This document shows positions 9,803 to 25,713 of a stretch of DNA of 64,000 nucleotides, piece by piece. The notes below the pieces were generated by a model, which ran no database searches, was not told where the DNA came from, and saw only the letters and a list, made by a program, of their open reading frames with translations. The translations under genes were made by a program, and so were the position numbers. The stretch lies in NCBI RefSeq assembly GCF_022129445.1, contig NZ_JADQAQ010000013.1, forward strand, positions 21,261 through 85,260. Reading direction: 5' to 3'. The first letter of the stretch is position 1; every line of letters begins with the position of its first letter. Origin of the DNA: Photobacterium sp. Ph5 (lineage in GTDB: Bacteria > Pseudomonadota > Gammaproteobacteria > Enterobacterales > Vibrionaceae).

Positions 9803-10761
9803 TAAGCTAGTCCGTGAAAAATGATCAGTAAGCCGCTTTCGATAATGATCCAACACCATAAACGACTTGTCATTAATTGCTGAATTTGTGCAAGGTGTAA
9901 CGATGCGGGGGCAATTTTCCCTCCGATACGCGGTCGTTCCATTTTCACTTGGTTGTACATTGCAGGGCCGCCAAGGGATAAAGACAGTTTGTGTCCGGTT
10001 GCGGCTAATAACCAACCCGGCCCTGGTAGCTGCCAATTTTCACCTTGCTGCATTAAACCATGAAAAGCATTTTTGGCATTTTGGCCAAGGGTAATTAATA
10101 GAGCAAACAGGCGCAGCGGCACAATATCTAAAATAAGTGCGATGCGAATCGCGGGTAAACCAAAAAAGCGGAACTGTTCACGGCTTGGTGACCAAGATCG
10201 CGCAAGGCTAATGGCTAAACGATACATAATCGCCGCAATACCACCACCAATGGCATACCAGAATAAGACGCCAATGACATTACGTCCGTAACCAAGTAAT
10301 AGGGTTTCAGCACCCGCTTTACCTAGTCCAAGTAGTGATAAATTTTCAGTATTACGATTAATGTGATCGGCTAATAACTCACGACACCTGCCTTTGTGTT
10401 CAAGGTTATAGGCTTGGTTAAATTGTTTGCCTAATTTAGCTGATGTTTGCCAGTCTATTGCCATCCACAACAGGGTCATTTGGAAAATTGTTTGATACCA
10501 AACCAGTTGGCTAAAAGCGAACAATAAGATCAGTACCGTGCCTGACATTAAAAACCAAGCAAGTGAGCCTGCAAGAATACGTTGAGAAGGATTTTCTTTC
10601 GGGTGATTAACACGCTCTGCAATGAGCAGTGCGAGACGTTGCCAAATAACAATGGGATGAAGTGGGTAGGGAATGGGTAAAACCCAGTGCAATAATAACG
10701 CTCCCCACAAAGCGAGTAGGGAGCTATTAGTTGTGAGTAACGCAACAAGTGATTCCATCAT
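9802..10761 (-). CDS. cbiB: Adenosylcobinamide-phosphate synthase (CbiB/CobD family)
   Basis: A 319-residue integral membrane protein that attaches aminopropanol to adenosylcobyric acid in the late (salvage-compatible) part of cobalamin synthesis. Family marks are the N-terminal [12 protein letters not shown] region, [28 protein letters not shown] and the C-terminal [24 protein letters not shown] block. No other corrin-ring genes are in the window, so with btuF it suggests B12 or precursor uptake and salvage. Start taken as ATG 10761; ATG 10758 is possible. It lies 69 bp after mtnN with no riboswitch between. Confidence 0.9.
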   Translation of the reverse strand: MMESLVALLTTNSSLLALWGALLLHWVLPIPYPLHPIVIWQRLALLIAERVNHPKENPSQRILAGSLAWFLMSGTVLILLFAFSQLVWYQTIFQMTLLWMAIDWQTSAKLGKQFNQAYNLEHKGRCRELLADHINRNTENLSLLGLGKAGAETLLLGYGRNVIGVLFWYAIGGGIAAIMYRLAISLARSWSPSREQFRFFGLPAIRIALILDIVPLRLFALLITLGQNAKNAFHGLMQQGENWQLPGPGWLLAATGHKLSLSLGGPAMYNQVKMERPRIGGKIAPASLHLAQIQQLMTSRLWCWIIIESGLLIIFHGLA

Positions 10762-10830
10762 CCGTGACAGCTATTCTCGTTTTAGGCTAGATGCTAAGCA
10801 AGGCCACTTAAATTAGTTACTACAAGGAGA

Positions 10831-11529
10831 TTACTTAAGTAACTCAACCATTTTCTCAACCATGATTGATGAGCTTTTTGCTGCAAGTGGCAGGAACTCA
10901 TCAAAGCTCATTGGCGATTCTTTATCTGCAACATCAGAAATAGCACGAACCACAACAAATGGTACTTTGAATTGGTGACAAGCTTGAGCAATTGCTGCCG
11001 CTTCCATTTCAACTGCAACTACTGATGGGAAGTTAGTACGAATGAAGTTTTGTTTTTCAGCGCTACATACAAATGCATCACCAGTACAAATTAGACCGCG
11101 AACAGCGTGTGGCTTTTCAGGTAAAGCAGCCAGTGCTTGCTCTGCTACATCCATTAGTTTTTCGTCAGATAGGAAAGCGGCTGGTTGTTGTGCCATTTGA
11201 CCGATCTCATAACCAAATGCCGTTACGTCTGCGTCGTGGTAGCGAACTTCCGTTGAGATCACAACATCACCAACGTTAAGGCTTGATTCAAAACCGCCAG
11301 CAGAGCCTGTATTGATCACAACATCAGGTTGGAACGTTTCAAGTAATACGGCTGTGCCTACTGCTGCTGCAACTTTACCAATACCAGATTGTAACAAAAC
11401 AACATCAGCACCATTTAGCGTACCGGTGTAGAGAGTACAACCTGCTTTGTTGTGTGTTTCGCAGTTTTCTAGTTGTGCTTTTAGGATCGCAACTTCTTGC
11501 TCCATTGCGCCAATAATGCCGATTTTCAT
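10831..11529 (-). CDS. mtnN: 5'-methylthioadenosine/S-adenosylhomocysteine nucleosidase (Pfs)
   Basis: A 232-residue cytoplasmic enzyme that removes adenine from MTA and SAH. It recycles the by-products of SAM use and makes S-ribosylhomocysteine, the precursor of autoinducer 2. Catalytic residues seen are E12 (GAMEQEV), E174 ([11 protein letters not shown]) and D199 ([10 protein letters not shown]); the phosphorylase fold signature NTGSAGGF is at 73-80. Start ATG 11529 with AAGAGAA upstream. It heads the mtnN-cbiB-btuF group, an order I associate with Vibrionaceae. Confidence 0.97.
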   Translation of the reverse strand: MKIGIIGAMEQEVAILKAQLENCETHNKAGCTLYTGTLNGADVVLLQSGIGKVAAAVGTAVLLETFQPDVVINTGSAGGFESSLNVGDVVISTEVRYHDADVTAFGYEIGQMAQQPAAFLSDEKLMDVAEQALAALPEKPHAVRGLICTGDAFVCSAEKQNFIRTNFPSVVAVEMEAAAIAQACHQFKVPFVVVRAISDVADKESPMSFDEFLPLAAKSSSIMVEKMVELLK

Positions 11530-11642
11530 TGATTCGTTCTCTTGTTGTTCAAGCGGTGCACCGAAGGTGCTGTCGTGTAATTAGTGTACCATGAGCGATA
11601 GAATTTATACCAAAAGTTATCGAGCGCTAATTTTTAATCAAT

Positions 11643-11672
11643 AAAAAAGCGGAAGGTTACCCATCCGCTTTT
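11643..11672 (-). terminator. Intrinsic terminator downstream of gltD (first copy)
   Basis: Stem AAAAGCGGA/TCCGCTTTT with a 10-base loop. On the minus strand it ends in a T-run about 20 bp past the gltD stop. Confidence 0.8.
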
Positions 11673-11691
11673 GTCTGTTTAATTAACGTAT

Positions 11692-17582
<5,891 letters not shown>

Positions 17583-17967
17583 TGCAACTCTCCCTTGCAC
17601 CTGTTTGGCATAAACAGGTTTACTGCATCAATATGATAATCATCCTGATCATCAGTATGCTTCCTGCGATTCATCAAAGTACCCATAATTTACAAAAAGG
17701 TCAAATAGACATAACAACTAGCGCTAAATATTATGATGTACATTAAAATAGTAATAACATCTTAAACTTCAATTAAATATAGTGAATGGCAAGTGTTTAT
17801 CCTGATTGGAAGGGCGTGATTAAAGTCTTAATATTAATAATTAAGTATAGGTTTTCAGGGAAGTATGGGGAAATGTTGAGGCTAACATTGAATATTGAGA
17901 GTTATAACAGTAAAAAAGCCAGCTCATTTGAGCTGGCTTTATATTAAAGATTAACTTTACGTAGAAG
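17583..17967. other. Intergenic region between the two gltBD operons (385 bp)
   Basis: It must contain the promoter of the first gltBD operon, transcribed leftwards, plus the terminator of the second at 17912-17941. A partly Fur-like string (TGATAATCATCCTGATCATC at 17635 on) has only one good half-site. I see no other structure. Confidence 0.4.
17912..17941 (-). terminator. Terminator downstream of the second gltBD operon
   Basis: A 12-bp near-perfect stem AAAGCCAGCTCA/TGAGCTGGCTTT with loop TT. The A-run becomes a T-run on the minus strand. Confidence 0.9.
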
Positions 17968-19434
17968 TTAAGAAAGCATTAATGAATCAGCTTTTGCTTC
18001 AAGGTTTGTATTACCCATAAGGTAAGCATCAACTGCACGAGCCGACTCTCGACCTTCGTTAATACAACGTACAACCAATGATTGACCTGTACGCATATCA
18101 CCAGCGGCAAATACACCGGCTTGGTTAGTCGCGAAATCTTCAGTTGCAACATTACCACGCTCATCTAATGCGATATCAAGTTGAGCGAGAACACCTGTTG
18201 GTTCTGGGTGTAAGAAGCCCATAGCTAAGAAAGCAAGATCACAGGCAATCACACGCTCTGAACCTTCAACTTCATCAAATCCTGGGCGCTCGCCTGGTTT
18301 TGCTTCTTGCCAAACGATATCAGCAATACGTAAGCCTTTCACATTACCGTTATCATCAGAGATAAACTCTTTGGTTAAGATGTTCCAGTAACGATCACAA
18401 CCTTCTTCATGTGAAGTTGATGTTTTCATGATCATTGGGTATGACGGCCATGGCTGATTAGCTGGACGCTTTTCAGGTGGAACAGGCATGATCTCAACTT
18501 GAGTAATACTTGCTGCACCGTGACGATTTGATGTACCTACACAGTCAGAACCTGTATCACCGCCACCAATAACCACAACATGTTTACCTTTGGCATGGAT
18601 TTCTTCGGTTTTTAAATCCATATCGTTGGCACGACGGTTATTTTGCGCAAGAAATTCCATCGCAAAGTGTACGCCATTTAGTTCACGACCAGGGATTGGC
18701 AGGTTACGAGGAACGGTTGAGCCGCCTGTAAGTAATACGACATCAAAGTCTTGACGTAATTGCTTAGCATTGATATCTACACCAATATGCGCGTTAACTT
18801 CAAATTTAACGCCAGCTTCAGCCATTAGGTTGATCTTGCGATCAATGATATCCATACCTAGCTTAAAGTCAGGAATACCAAAACGAAGAAGGCCACCGAC
18901 TTTTTCATCACGCTCAAACACTGTCACAGTGTGACCTGCGCTGTTTAGCTGCTCTGCGGCAGATAAGCCAGCAGGGCCTGAACCGATAATTGCAATGGTT
19001 TTACCTGTTCGAGAACGTGGTGTTTTAGGCTTGGCATAACCTTCACGGTAAGCTGTTTCAACAATTGTTTTCTCGATATTACAAATCGTGATGGGATCTT
19101 GGTTGATACCTAATACACAGCCACTTTCACAAGGGGCAGGACACACACGACCAGTAAATTCTGGGAAGTTATTCGTTGAACTTAGGATGTTCCACGCTTC
19201 TTCCCAGCTATCGCGGTAAACCGCATCATTAAATTCAGGAATAATATTCCCAATTGGACAAGAGTTATGGCAGAACGGTACACCACAATCCATGCAGCGT
19301 GATGACTGTTCATTGATCTTGTCACCAAATTCATCGTTTAAAACGAATTCTTTGTTATCTTGAATACGAACACTCGGATCCAATTTTTTTGGCAATTCAC
19401 GGCCAAATTCTAAAAATCCAGTTGGCTTACCCAT
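17968..19434 (-). CDS. gltD: Glutamate synthase small subunit, second paralog
   Basis: A 488-residue GltD paralog with N-terminal MGKPTGFLEFGRE and the clusters CMDCGVPFCHNSCPIGNIIPEF and CPAPCESGCVLGINQDPITI. FAD (IGSGPAGLSAAEQL) and NAD(P)H (VVIGGGDTGSDCVGT) motifs are intact. Its N-terminus and the EEGCDRYW block differ from E. coli GltD and resemble the GltD found with ferredoxin/NADH-type and Gram-positive GOGATs. Its ATG overlaps the stop of gltB by 8 bases, so the two are translationally coupled. Real paralog, not a recent duplication, because its sequence is clearly divergent from the copy at 11692. Confidence 0.93.
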   Translation of the reverse strand: MGKPTGFLEFGRELPKKLDPSVRIQDNKEFVLNDEFGDKINEQSSRCMDCGVPFCHNSCPIGNIIPEFNDAVYRDSWEEAWNILSSTNNFPEFTGRVCPAPCESGCVLGINQDPITICNIEKTIVETAYREGYAKPKTPRSRTGKTIAIIGSGPAGLSAAEQLNSAGHTVTVFERDEKVGGLLRFGIPDFKLGMDIIDRKINLMAEAGVKFEVNAHIGVDINAKQLRQDFDVVLLTGGSTVPRNLPIPGRELNGVHFAMEFLAQNNRRANDMDLKTEEIHAKGKHVVVIGGGDTGSDCVGTSNRHGAASITQVEIMPVPPEKRPANQPWPSYPMIMKTSTSHEEGCDRYWNILTKEFISDDNGNVKGLRIADIVWQEAKPGERPGFDEVEGSERVIACDLAFLAMGFLHPEPTGVLAQLDIALDERGNVATEDFATNQAGVFAAGDMRTGQSLVVRCINEGRESARAVDAYLMGNTNLEAKADSLMLS

Positions 19435-22400
19435 TGATTGCCTCCAACGCTTCCTTGTCTTGAGCTTCAGCTTTACGCTTTAGTAATACGGCTTTGTAAT
19501 CCCTTGGCATAACTTTCACCATCTTCTTCAAGTTATCTTCGAAGTTAGATAGGAAAAGCTCTGCAACCGTACTACCTGTTAATGCAACATGTTTAGTTAG
19601 CATGTTCAGTAGCAGTGCTTGATCTTCTTTTTCGATTGGATCTAAATCGACTAACTCAGGGTTTAATTTGGTTTCAAAGTCATCGAACTGATCCCAAACA
19701 TAAGCAACACCACCACTCATACCAGCAGCAAAGTTACGACCTGTTTGACCAAGGATAACGGCAACACCACCTGTCATGTACTCACAACCGTGATCACCGA
19801 CACCTTCAACCACAACTTGTGCGCCTGAGTTACGAACACAGAAACGCTCGCCAGCAAGACCGCGAATGTAAGATTCACCTGATGTTGCGCCGTAGAAACA
19901 AACGTTACCCACAACGATGTTATCTTCAGCAACGATGTCAGATTTCGCATCAGGGTAGAGTACTAGCGTACCGCCTGATAGACCTTTACCCCAGTAATCG
20001 TTCGCATCGCCTTCAACTTCAAATTTCACGCCTTTAGCAAGGAATGCCCCGAAGCTTTGACCTGCTGAACCAAAGAACTTCACGTTCATCGGCTGTGGTA
20101 AGCCGCTGTCTTTGTATACTTTCGAAATTTCATTCGACAGCATAGTACCTGCACTTCGATCGGTATTGATGATAGGCAATTCAGCGTTGACTGCTTTACC
20201 TTCTGTCAGTGCTGGCTGTGCAAGTTCAATCAATTGACGGTCTAGTACGTTATCCAAACCATGATCTTGAGGACGCTGGTTGTAAATACCATCTTCAGCA
20301 CGTGGCTTTTCAACGTAAAGTACAGGGCTAAGATCGAGATTCTTGTATTTCCAGTGACTGACATTATCACGGACTTTCAGCTTGTGAGATTGTCCTACCA
20401 TTTCTTCAATAGTGCGGAAGCCAAGCTCTGCCATTACTTCACGTAAACCTTCTGCCATGTATTGGAAGAAAGTCACAACGTCTTCTACACGGCCATCAAA
20501 GCGCTCACGTAATGTTTTGTTCTGTGTTGCGATACCAACAGGACAAGTATTCTTGTGACACTTACGCATCATGATACAACCTTCAACAACCAGTGCTGCG
20601 GTTGCTACGCCCCATTCCTCGGCTCCCAGAAGAGTGGCGATGGCAAGGTCACGTGGTGTTTTCATCTGACCGTCAGATTGAACTACGATACGGTTACGTA
20701 AGCCGTTCTTCAGTAGCGTTTGGTGCGTTTCAGCAAGACCTAGTTCCCACGGTAAACCTGTGTGGCGAATCGATGACATTGGTGATGCACCTGTACCGCC
20801 ATCAAAACCTGCAATAAGAACAACATCGGCTTTGGCTTTAGCAACGCCTGATGCAATCGTACCTACACCTGCTTCTGATACTAGTTTAACGTTGACACGA
20901 CCCGCACGGTTGGCATTTTTCAAATCGTAGATCAGCTGGGCTAAATCTTCGATTGAGTAAATATCATGGTGAGGTGGCGGAGAAATTAAGCCAACCCCTG
21001 GTGTTGAGTGGCGTGTTGCACCAATCCAGTCATCGACTTTATCACCTGGAAGCTGACCACCTTCACCCGGTTTCGCACCTTGAGCCATTTTGATTTGCAG
21101 CTCATCAGCGTTAGTTAGGTAATAAGAGGTTACACCAAAACGACCTGATGCCACCTGCTTGATAGCAGAACGTTCCCAATCACCGTTGTCTTTCTTCTCA
21201 AAGCGAATTGGATCTTCACCACCTTCACCTGAGTTAGATTTTGCACCGATGCGGTTCATCGCAACAGCCAGTGTTGAGTGTGCTTCGTAAGAAATCGAAC
21301 CAAAGCTCATTGCACCTGTCGCAAAACGCTTAAGGATATTCTCGATTGGTTCTACTTCTTCTAGTGGAATAGAGCCTGCAGGATTTTTGATGAAATCAAG
21401 TTGGCTACGAAGTGTTGCAGCGTTATCACCTTGATCATCAACAGCTTTCGCATATTGCTTAAATTGCGCGTAATCTTTTTCACGGGTTGATTGTTGCAGC
21501 AGTGAAATGGTTTCAGGGTTAAACAAGTGTTTCTCACCACGTTGCTTCCACTGATATACACCACCTACATCAAGAACTTGTACTGGGATTTCACGAGTAG
21601 GGTAACCAACACGATGACGGACTAAGACTTCTTGCGCGATATCATCAATCGTTAGACCTTGAATACGCGTTACAGTGCCGGTGAAGTACTTATCAACCAC
21701 AGATTTACTGATACCAAGAGCTTCAAAAATTTGTGCGCCGTGGTATGACTGTAGCGTTGAAATCCCCATCTTAGAGAAGATTTTCAGCAGACCACCGTTA
21801 ACCCCTTTACGGTAGTTATCAAATAAAGTGTCTGTCGGTAATTCAGGATCCAGTTTACGCTTGCGTTGTAAATCAACCAGTGTTTCAGTGACTAGATATG
21901 GGTTAACTGCGTTAGCACCGTAACCAACTAGGGTTGCAAAATGGTGTGTTTCACGTGCATCACCGGTTTCAACTACGATGTCACACTTCGCACGAAGACC
22001 TTTGCGGATCAGGTGGTGGTGAACCGCACCAACAGCCAGCATTGCAGGAATAGCGGCATGGTTAGAGTTAACCGCACGGTCAGTTAGAATAATGATTGAA
22101 TAACCATCAATGACTGCATCTTCTGAATACTGACAAATACGTTTCAGTGCACGCTCTAGCTTGCCTGGTTCGCCACTTGCACTAAATACGATATCCAATG
22201 TTTTCGACTGTAGATGTTCATTATCAATCGCACGGATTTTCTCAAGTTCAGCATTAGAAAGAACAGGAGATTCAAGTTCAACTTTTTGGCAATGCGCAGG
22301 TGTCTCAGCCAGCAGGTTTTGATCTTTACCGAGGTAAGTATTCAATGACATTACCATACGCTCACGAATTGGATCGATTGGCGGGTTAGTCACCTGTGCA

Positions 22401-23974
22401 AATAGCTGTTTAAAGTAGTTTGATAAGTGCTGGGATTGATGAGAAAGCACGGCTAGCGGCCAGTCTGCACCCATTGCACTTAGTGGCTCATAAGCTGTTT
22501 TCGCTAAGGGAACGATAATGTCGTTCACTTCTTCTGAGCTCACACCAAACGCTTGTTGATGATGTAATAAACGCTCAGGTGTTGGCTGATGATGCATATT
22601 ATCAGCTTCAGGTAGCGTTTTTAGGCTTAATAGATTGTCTTTAACCCATTGCTCATACGGTTGTGCTGTCGCAATGCTGTCTTTTACTTCTTCATCAGAA
22701 ATAATACGACCTTGCTCTAGATCAGCAACGAAGATACGACCCGGTTGCAGACGACCACGGAATTGGACATTCTCAGGCTCAATTTCAACCACGCCTGATT
22801 CAGATGCCATGACAAGGAAATCATCTTTAGTCACGGTATAACGTGATGGACGTAGACCGTTACGGTCAAGCGTTGCACCTACTTGAACACCATCGGTGAA
22901 ACAAACAGAGGCTGGGCCATCCCATGGTTCCATGATATTGGCGTGGTACTGATAGAAAGCACGACGCTTAGGATCCATGTTTTTGTTTTCTTGCCACGCT
23001 TCAGGGATAAGCATCATTAATGCATGTGGCAAACTACGACCAGAAAGCACTAGCAGCTCTAGTGCCATATCGAAGTTAGATGAATCTGAGCTACCTTCCT
23101 GACAAATCGGTAGTAGCATATCGATTTCTTGCTGACTAAATAAATCAGACTCAAGGATCGCTTCACGGGCTTTCATCCAGTTCAAGTTACCACGAACGGT
23201 ATTGATTTCACCGTTGTGAGCAATGTAACGGAAAGGCTGTGCTAAGCGCCAACGTGGGAATGTATTGGTTGAGAAACGAGAGTGAACCAATGCAAGTGCG
23301 GTCACCATCGTTGGATTTTGTAGATCAAGGAAGTACTGAGGTACTTGCTCTGTGGTTAACTGGCCTTTGTAAACCAAAGTTTTGTATGACAGAGAGTTGA
23401 TGTAGAAGTCATCGCCAATATTCGAGACGCTTTCCAGACAAACACGTACAGTATAGTTACGTAATACATAAAGTTTACGTTCTAATACGGCTGGATCTAA
23501 GTTTGCGCCGCCAGTGATGAAGACATGCTCAAATTGTGGTTCTGTGCTTAATGGATCTTCACCGATCATTGAGTTATCAACTGGAAGCACACGGTAGCCG
23601 ATCACTTCAAGATCAAGGCGTTTAGCGTTACGTTCTAAGATCTCACGACATTGCTGACGTTTATGCTCATCTTTTGGAAATAGCACCACACCGACGCCAT
23701 ATTTATCGAAGGCGGGTAATTTAATACCGAGTGTCAGTGCTTCTTCTAATAAGAATTCGTGGGGCTTTTGCAGCAAAATGCCTGCACCATCACCACTGCA
23801 TGGATCACAACCTTGACCGCCACGGTGCTCCATACGCGCTAGCATATCGAGAGCCTGAGTAACAATCTGGTGAGACTTACGGTTTTTTAGGTGGGCGACA
23901 AAGCCGATACCACAGGCATCGTGCTCCATTTCAGGTACATAAAGTCCCTGATCGTTCAGCTCTTGATCTGTCAT
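19427..23974 (-). CDS. gltB: Glutamate synthase large subunit, second paralog
   Basis: A 1515-residue GOGAT alpha subunit with the whole domain set. The Ntn nucleophile C21 is in HDACGIGFV, and the glutaminase block is VHSRFSTNTFPRW. The FMN domain has [15 protein letters not shown] and [21 protein letters not shown], the 3Fe-4S loop is CHKNTCPVGIATQ, and the C-terminal GXGXG domain ends the protein. GGAAGGATG precedes ATG 23974. The copy faces away from yhcC, the same gltB/yhcC/arcB neighbourhood as in E. coli. It therefore holds the ancestral E. coli locus position even though the other copy has the more E. coli-like small subunit. Confidence 0.94.
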   Translation of the reverse strand: MTDQELNDQGLYVPEMEHDACGIGFVAHLKNRKSHQIVTQALDMLARMEHRGGQGCDPCSGDGAGILLQKPHEFLLEEALTLGIKLPAFDKYGVGVVLFPKDEHKRQQCREILERNAKRLDLEVIGYRVLPVDNSMIGEDPLSTEPQFEHVFITGGANLDPAVLERKLYVLRNYTVRVCLESVSNIGDDFYINSLSYKTLVYKGQLTTEQVPQYFLDLQNPTMVTALALVHSRFSTNTFPRWRLAQPFRYIAHNGEINTVRGNLNWMKAREAILESDLFSQQEIDMLLPICQEGSSDSSNFDMALELLVLSGRSLPHALMMLIPEAWQENKNMDPKRRAFYQYHANIMEPWDGPASVCFTDGVQVGATLDRNGLRPSRYTVTKDDFLVMASESGVVEIEPENVQFRGRLQPGRIFVADLEQGRIISDEEVKDSIATAQPYEQWVKDNLLSLKTLPEADNMHHQPTPERLLHHQQAFGVSSEEVNDIIVPLAKTAYEPLSAMGADWPLAVLSHQSQHLSNYFKQLFAQVTNPPIDPIRERMVMSLNTYLGKDQNLLAETPAHCQKVELESPVLSNAELEKIRAIDNEHLQSKTLDIVFSASGEPGKLERALKRICQYSEDAVIDGYSIIILTDRAVNSNHAAIPAMLAVGAVHHHLIRKGLRAKCDIVVETGDARETHHFATLVGYGANAVNPYLVTETLVDLQRKRKLDPELPTDTLFDNYRKGVNGGLLKIFSKMGISTLQSYHGAQIFEALGISKSVVDKYFTGTVTRIQGLTIDDIAQEVLVRHRVGYPTREIPVQVLDVGGVYQWKQRGEKHLFNPETISLLQQSTREKDYAQFKQYAKAVDDQGDNAATLRSQLDFIKNPAGSIPLEEVEPIENILKRFATGAMSFGSISYEAHSTLAVAMNRIGAKSNSGEGGEDPIRFEKKDNGDWERSAIKQVASGRFGVTSYYLTNADELQIKMAQGAKPGEGGQLPGDKVDDWIGATRHSTPGVGLISPPPHHDIYSIEDLAQLIYDLKNANRAGRVNVKLVSEAGVGTIASGVAKAKADVVLIAGFDGGTGASPMSSIRHTGLPWELGLAETHQTLLKNGLRNRIVVQSDGQMKTPRDLAIATLLGAEEWGVATAALVVEGCIMMRKCHKNTCPVGIATQNKTLRERFDGRVEDVVTFFQYMAEGLREVMAELGFRTIEEMVGQSHKLKVRDNVSHWKYKNLDLSPVLYVEKPRAEDGIYNQRPQDHGLDNVLDRQLIELAQPALTEGKAVNAELPIINTDRSAGTMLSNEISKVYKDSGLPQPMNVKFFGSAGQSFGAFLAKGVKFEVEGDANDYWGKGLSGGTLVLYPDAKSDIVAEDNIVVGNVCFYGATSGESYIRGLAGERFCVRNSGAQVVVEGVGDHGCEYMTGGVAVILGQTGRNFAAGMSGGVAYVWDQFDDFETKLNPELVDLDPIEKEDQALLLNMLTKHVALTGSTVAELFLSNFEDNLKKMVKVMPRDYKAVLLKRKAEAQDKEALEAING

Positions 23975-24624
23975 AGATACATCCTTCCAGTTGCATCAAG
24001 CCATATTCCTAAGGCTTGGTTATCCCTAATTTATTGTCACAATCATGCGGTATTGAAATGAACTATCCTGTTCTACCCTGCATGATTGAGTGTTTGCACA
24101 AGGATGAAATCGTCCTTTATTGGCAAACTTAATTTTGCTGTTTTCGCTTTGCTATGAACGAATACACTGTATTTCTTGAGAAAGGGCGACACAAATCACT
24201 TTAAAGTAGGGTGATGGCGTCGCTTTTATTGTTCAGAAATTGCACACAAGTGTAACTATCCTACAATTTTGATACATTAATTACCAATAAAAATTAACAC
24301 TTAGCTATCATAATATTGCTATTTTGTTGCATTGTTAAACATAAAAAAGCCTAGTTAACGATGATAATTATTCGCAGTTGCGTTTAAATGCAAAAAACAT
24401 TTTGTTGAGTGGATATTCATAAGAAGACAATATCGTGTTGTAAGAGAAGCATTTTTGTATTTTATTTACGATTAAGTGTCTTTTTTGTTGATGAAAGGAA
24501 AGGACTTTGTTTGTTTTAGCACAAATTTATTACTTGTAATTGATGTTATCTTGCGGCTCTTTTTTAATATTGCTCGCTATTCATCGCGGTGTTTACGGCT
24601 ATTTATTTGCAATCAGGTAACGCA
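23975..24624. other. gltB (second copy)/yhcC divergent intergenic region (650 bp)
   Basis: The gap is AT-rich and long. It contains an inverted repeat CAATCATGC (24040-24048)/GCATGATTG (24080-24088) and a hairpin AAGGATGA/TCGTCCTT (24100-24117) in what would be the gltB leader. There is a sigma70-like pair TTGCAC-16-TACAAT (24240-24267) pointing at yhcC, and a moderate Fur-like site (TGATAATTATTCGCA, 24362-24376). None is proven. Confidence 0.4.
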
Positions 24625-25563
24625 ATGCAACTGCACGAACTCGTCAATACATTTGGTCAAGACTTACAACGTCGTTATGGAGAAAAAGTCCATAAGTTAA
24701 CTCTGCATGGTGGTTTTAGTTGCCCTAATCGCGATGGAACGATCGGTCGGGGCGGTTGTACTTTTTGTAATGTTGCCTCTTTTGCGGATGAAAATAGCCA
24801 GTTTTTGCCTATTCAACAGCAATTAGCAGAGCGCGCTGGTGAAATTCATCGTGCAAAACGTTATTTAGCCTATTTTCAGGCTTACACCAGTACTTATGCT
24901 GAAGTGCAAACGTTGAAGAAAATGTATGAAGAAGCATTAAGAGCTGCTGATATTGTAGGTTTATGTGTGGGGACTCGCCCTGACTGCGTGCCTGATGCCG
25001 TATTGGAGTTATTATCTTCTTATGTACAACAAGGCTATGAAATCTGGCTAGAGCTTGGGCTGCAGACTGCGAATGACAAGACATTAAAACGGATTAACCG
25101 AGGCCATGACTTTGCCTGTTATACAGCGATCACTCAACGTGCGCGAGCATTAGGGATCAAGGTTTGCGCTCATTTAATTGTGGGTTTACCGGGTGATACC
25201 AAAGTAGATAATATCGATACCTTAAATAAAGTCGTCGCGGTAGGAGTTGATGGTATTAAACTTCACCCTCTACATATTGTTGAAGGCAGTAAAATGGGAC
25301 AAGCATTTAAAGCGGAACGTTTAGATCCTATTAGTCTTGAAGCATACACCGACATTGCGAGTGAAATGATTCGATTAACCCCTGCAAATGTGATTTATCA
25401 TCGCGTTTCAGCAGCAGCACGCAGGCCAACGTTACTGGCACCGATGTGGTGTGAAAATCGCTGGTTAGCAATGACGGAAATTGGGCGTAATTTAGATAGT
25501 TACGGTGGGCAAGGAACCCTAATTAATGATGCTTTTGTGTATCAACAACCACAATTAAAATAG
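24625..25563 (+). CDS. yhcC: Radical SAM protein of the YhcC family
   Basis: A 312-residue radical SAM protein (TIGR01212 type) of unknown biochemical function, very close to E. coli YhcC. The cluster cysteines are C33, C45 and C48 in SCPNRDGTIGRGGCTFC, the widened spacing of this family. Further blocks are VGTRPDCVPDAVL, WLELGLQTANDKTLKRINRGHDF and HLIVGLPGD. I chose ATG 24625 (MQLHELV) with AGG upstream to match E. coli; the frame opens earlier without homology. Neighbours gltB and arcB are conserved. Confidence 0.92.
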   Translation: MQLHELVNTFGQDLQRRYGEKVHKLTLHGGFSCPNRDGTIGRGGCTFCNVASFADENSQFLPIQQQLAERAGEIHRAKRYLAYFQAYTSTYAEVQTLKKMYEEALRAADIVGLCVGTRPDCVPDAVLELLSSYVQQGYEIWLELGLQTANDKTLKRINRGHDFACYTAITQRARALGIKVCAHLIVGLPGDTKVDNIDTLNKVVAVGVDGIKLHPLHIVEGSKMGQAFKAERLDPISLEAYTDIASEMIRLTPANVIYHRVSAAARRPTLLAPMWCENRWLAMTEIGRNLDSYGGQGTLINDAFVYQQPQLK

Positions 25564-25573
25564 AATAGAAAAC

Positions 25574-25598
25574 AAAGCCTACGTGATGTGGGCTTTTT
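25574..25598 (+). terminator. Intrinsic terminator of yhcC
   Basis: A 9-bp stem AAAGCCTAC/GTGGGCTTT (one T-G pair) with loop GTGAT and a T-run. Confidence 0.8.
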
Positions 25599-25713
25599 TG
25601 TATATAAAGGTTACAGTTTCAGCCTTTTATTTTTGCGCAATTGATATCAGCGCTTATGATTAACAGGCTTACTTGTCGCGTTGACGGCATCTTTCTTCTT
25701 TTGGTATTCAGTG

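Noticed and set aside
9803..10036. N-terminal extension of btuF
   Set aside because: The extra 78 codons overlap cbiB and lack homology; a signal peptide begins exactly at the internal ATG 9802.
10762..10830. Cobalamin riboswitch before cbiB-btuF
   Set aside because: Only 69 bp are available and no B12-box-like conserved core is visible.
17630..17656. Fur box before the first gltB
   Set aside because: One half-site is perfect (TGATAAT), but the other half matches poorly.
24476..24700. 74-residue ORF before yhcC
   Set aside because: Overlaps the YhcC start in another frame and has no ribosome site.
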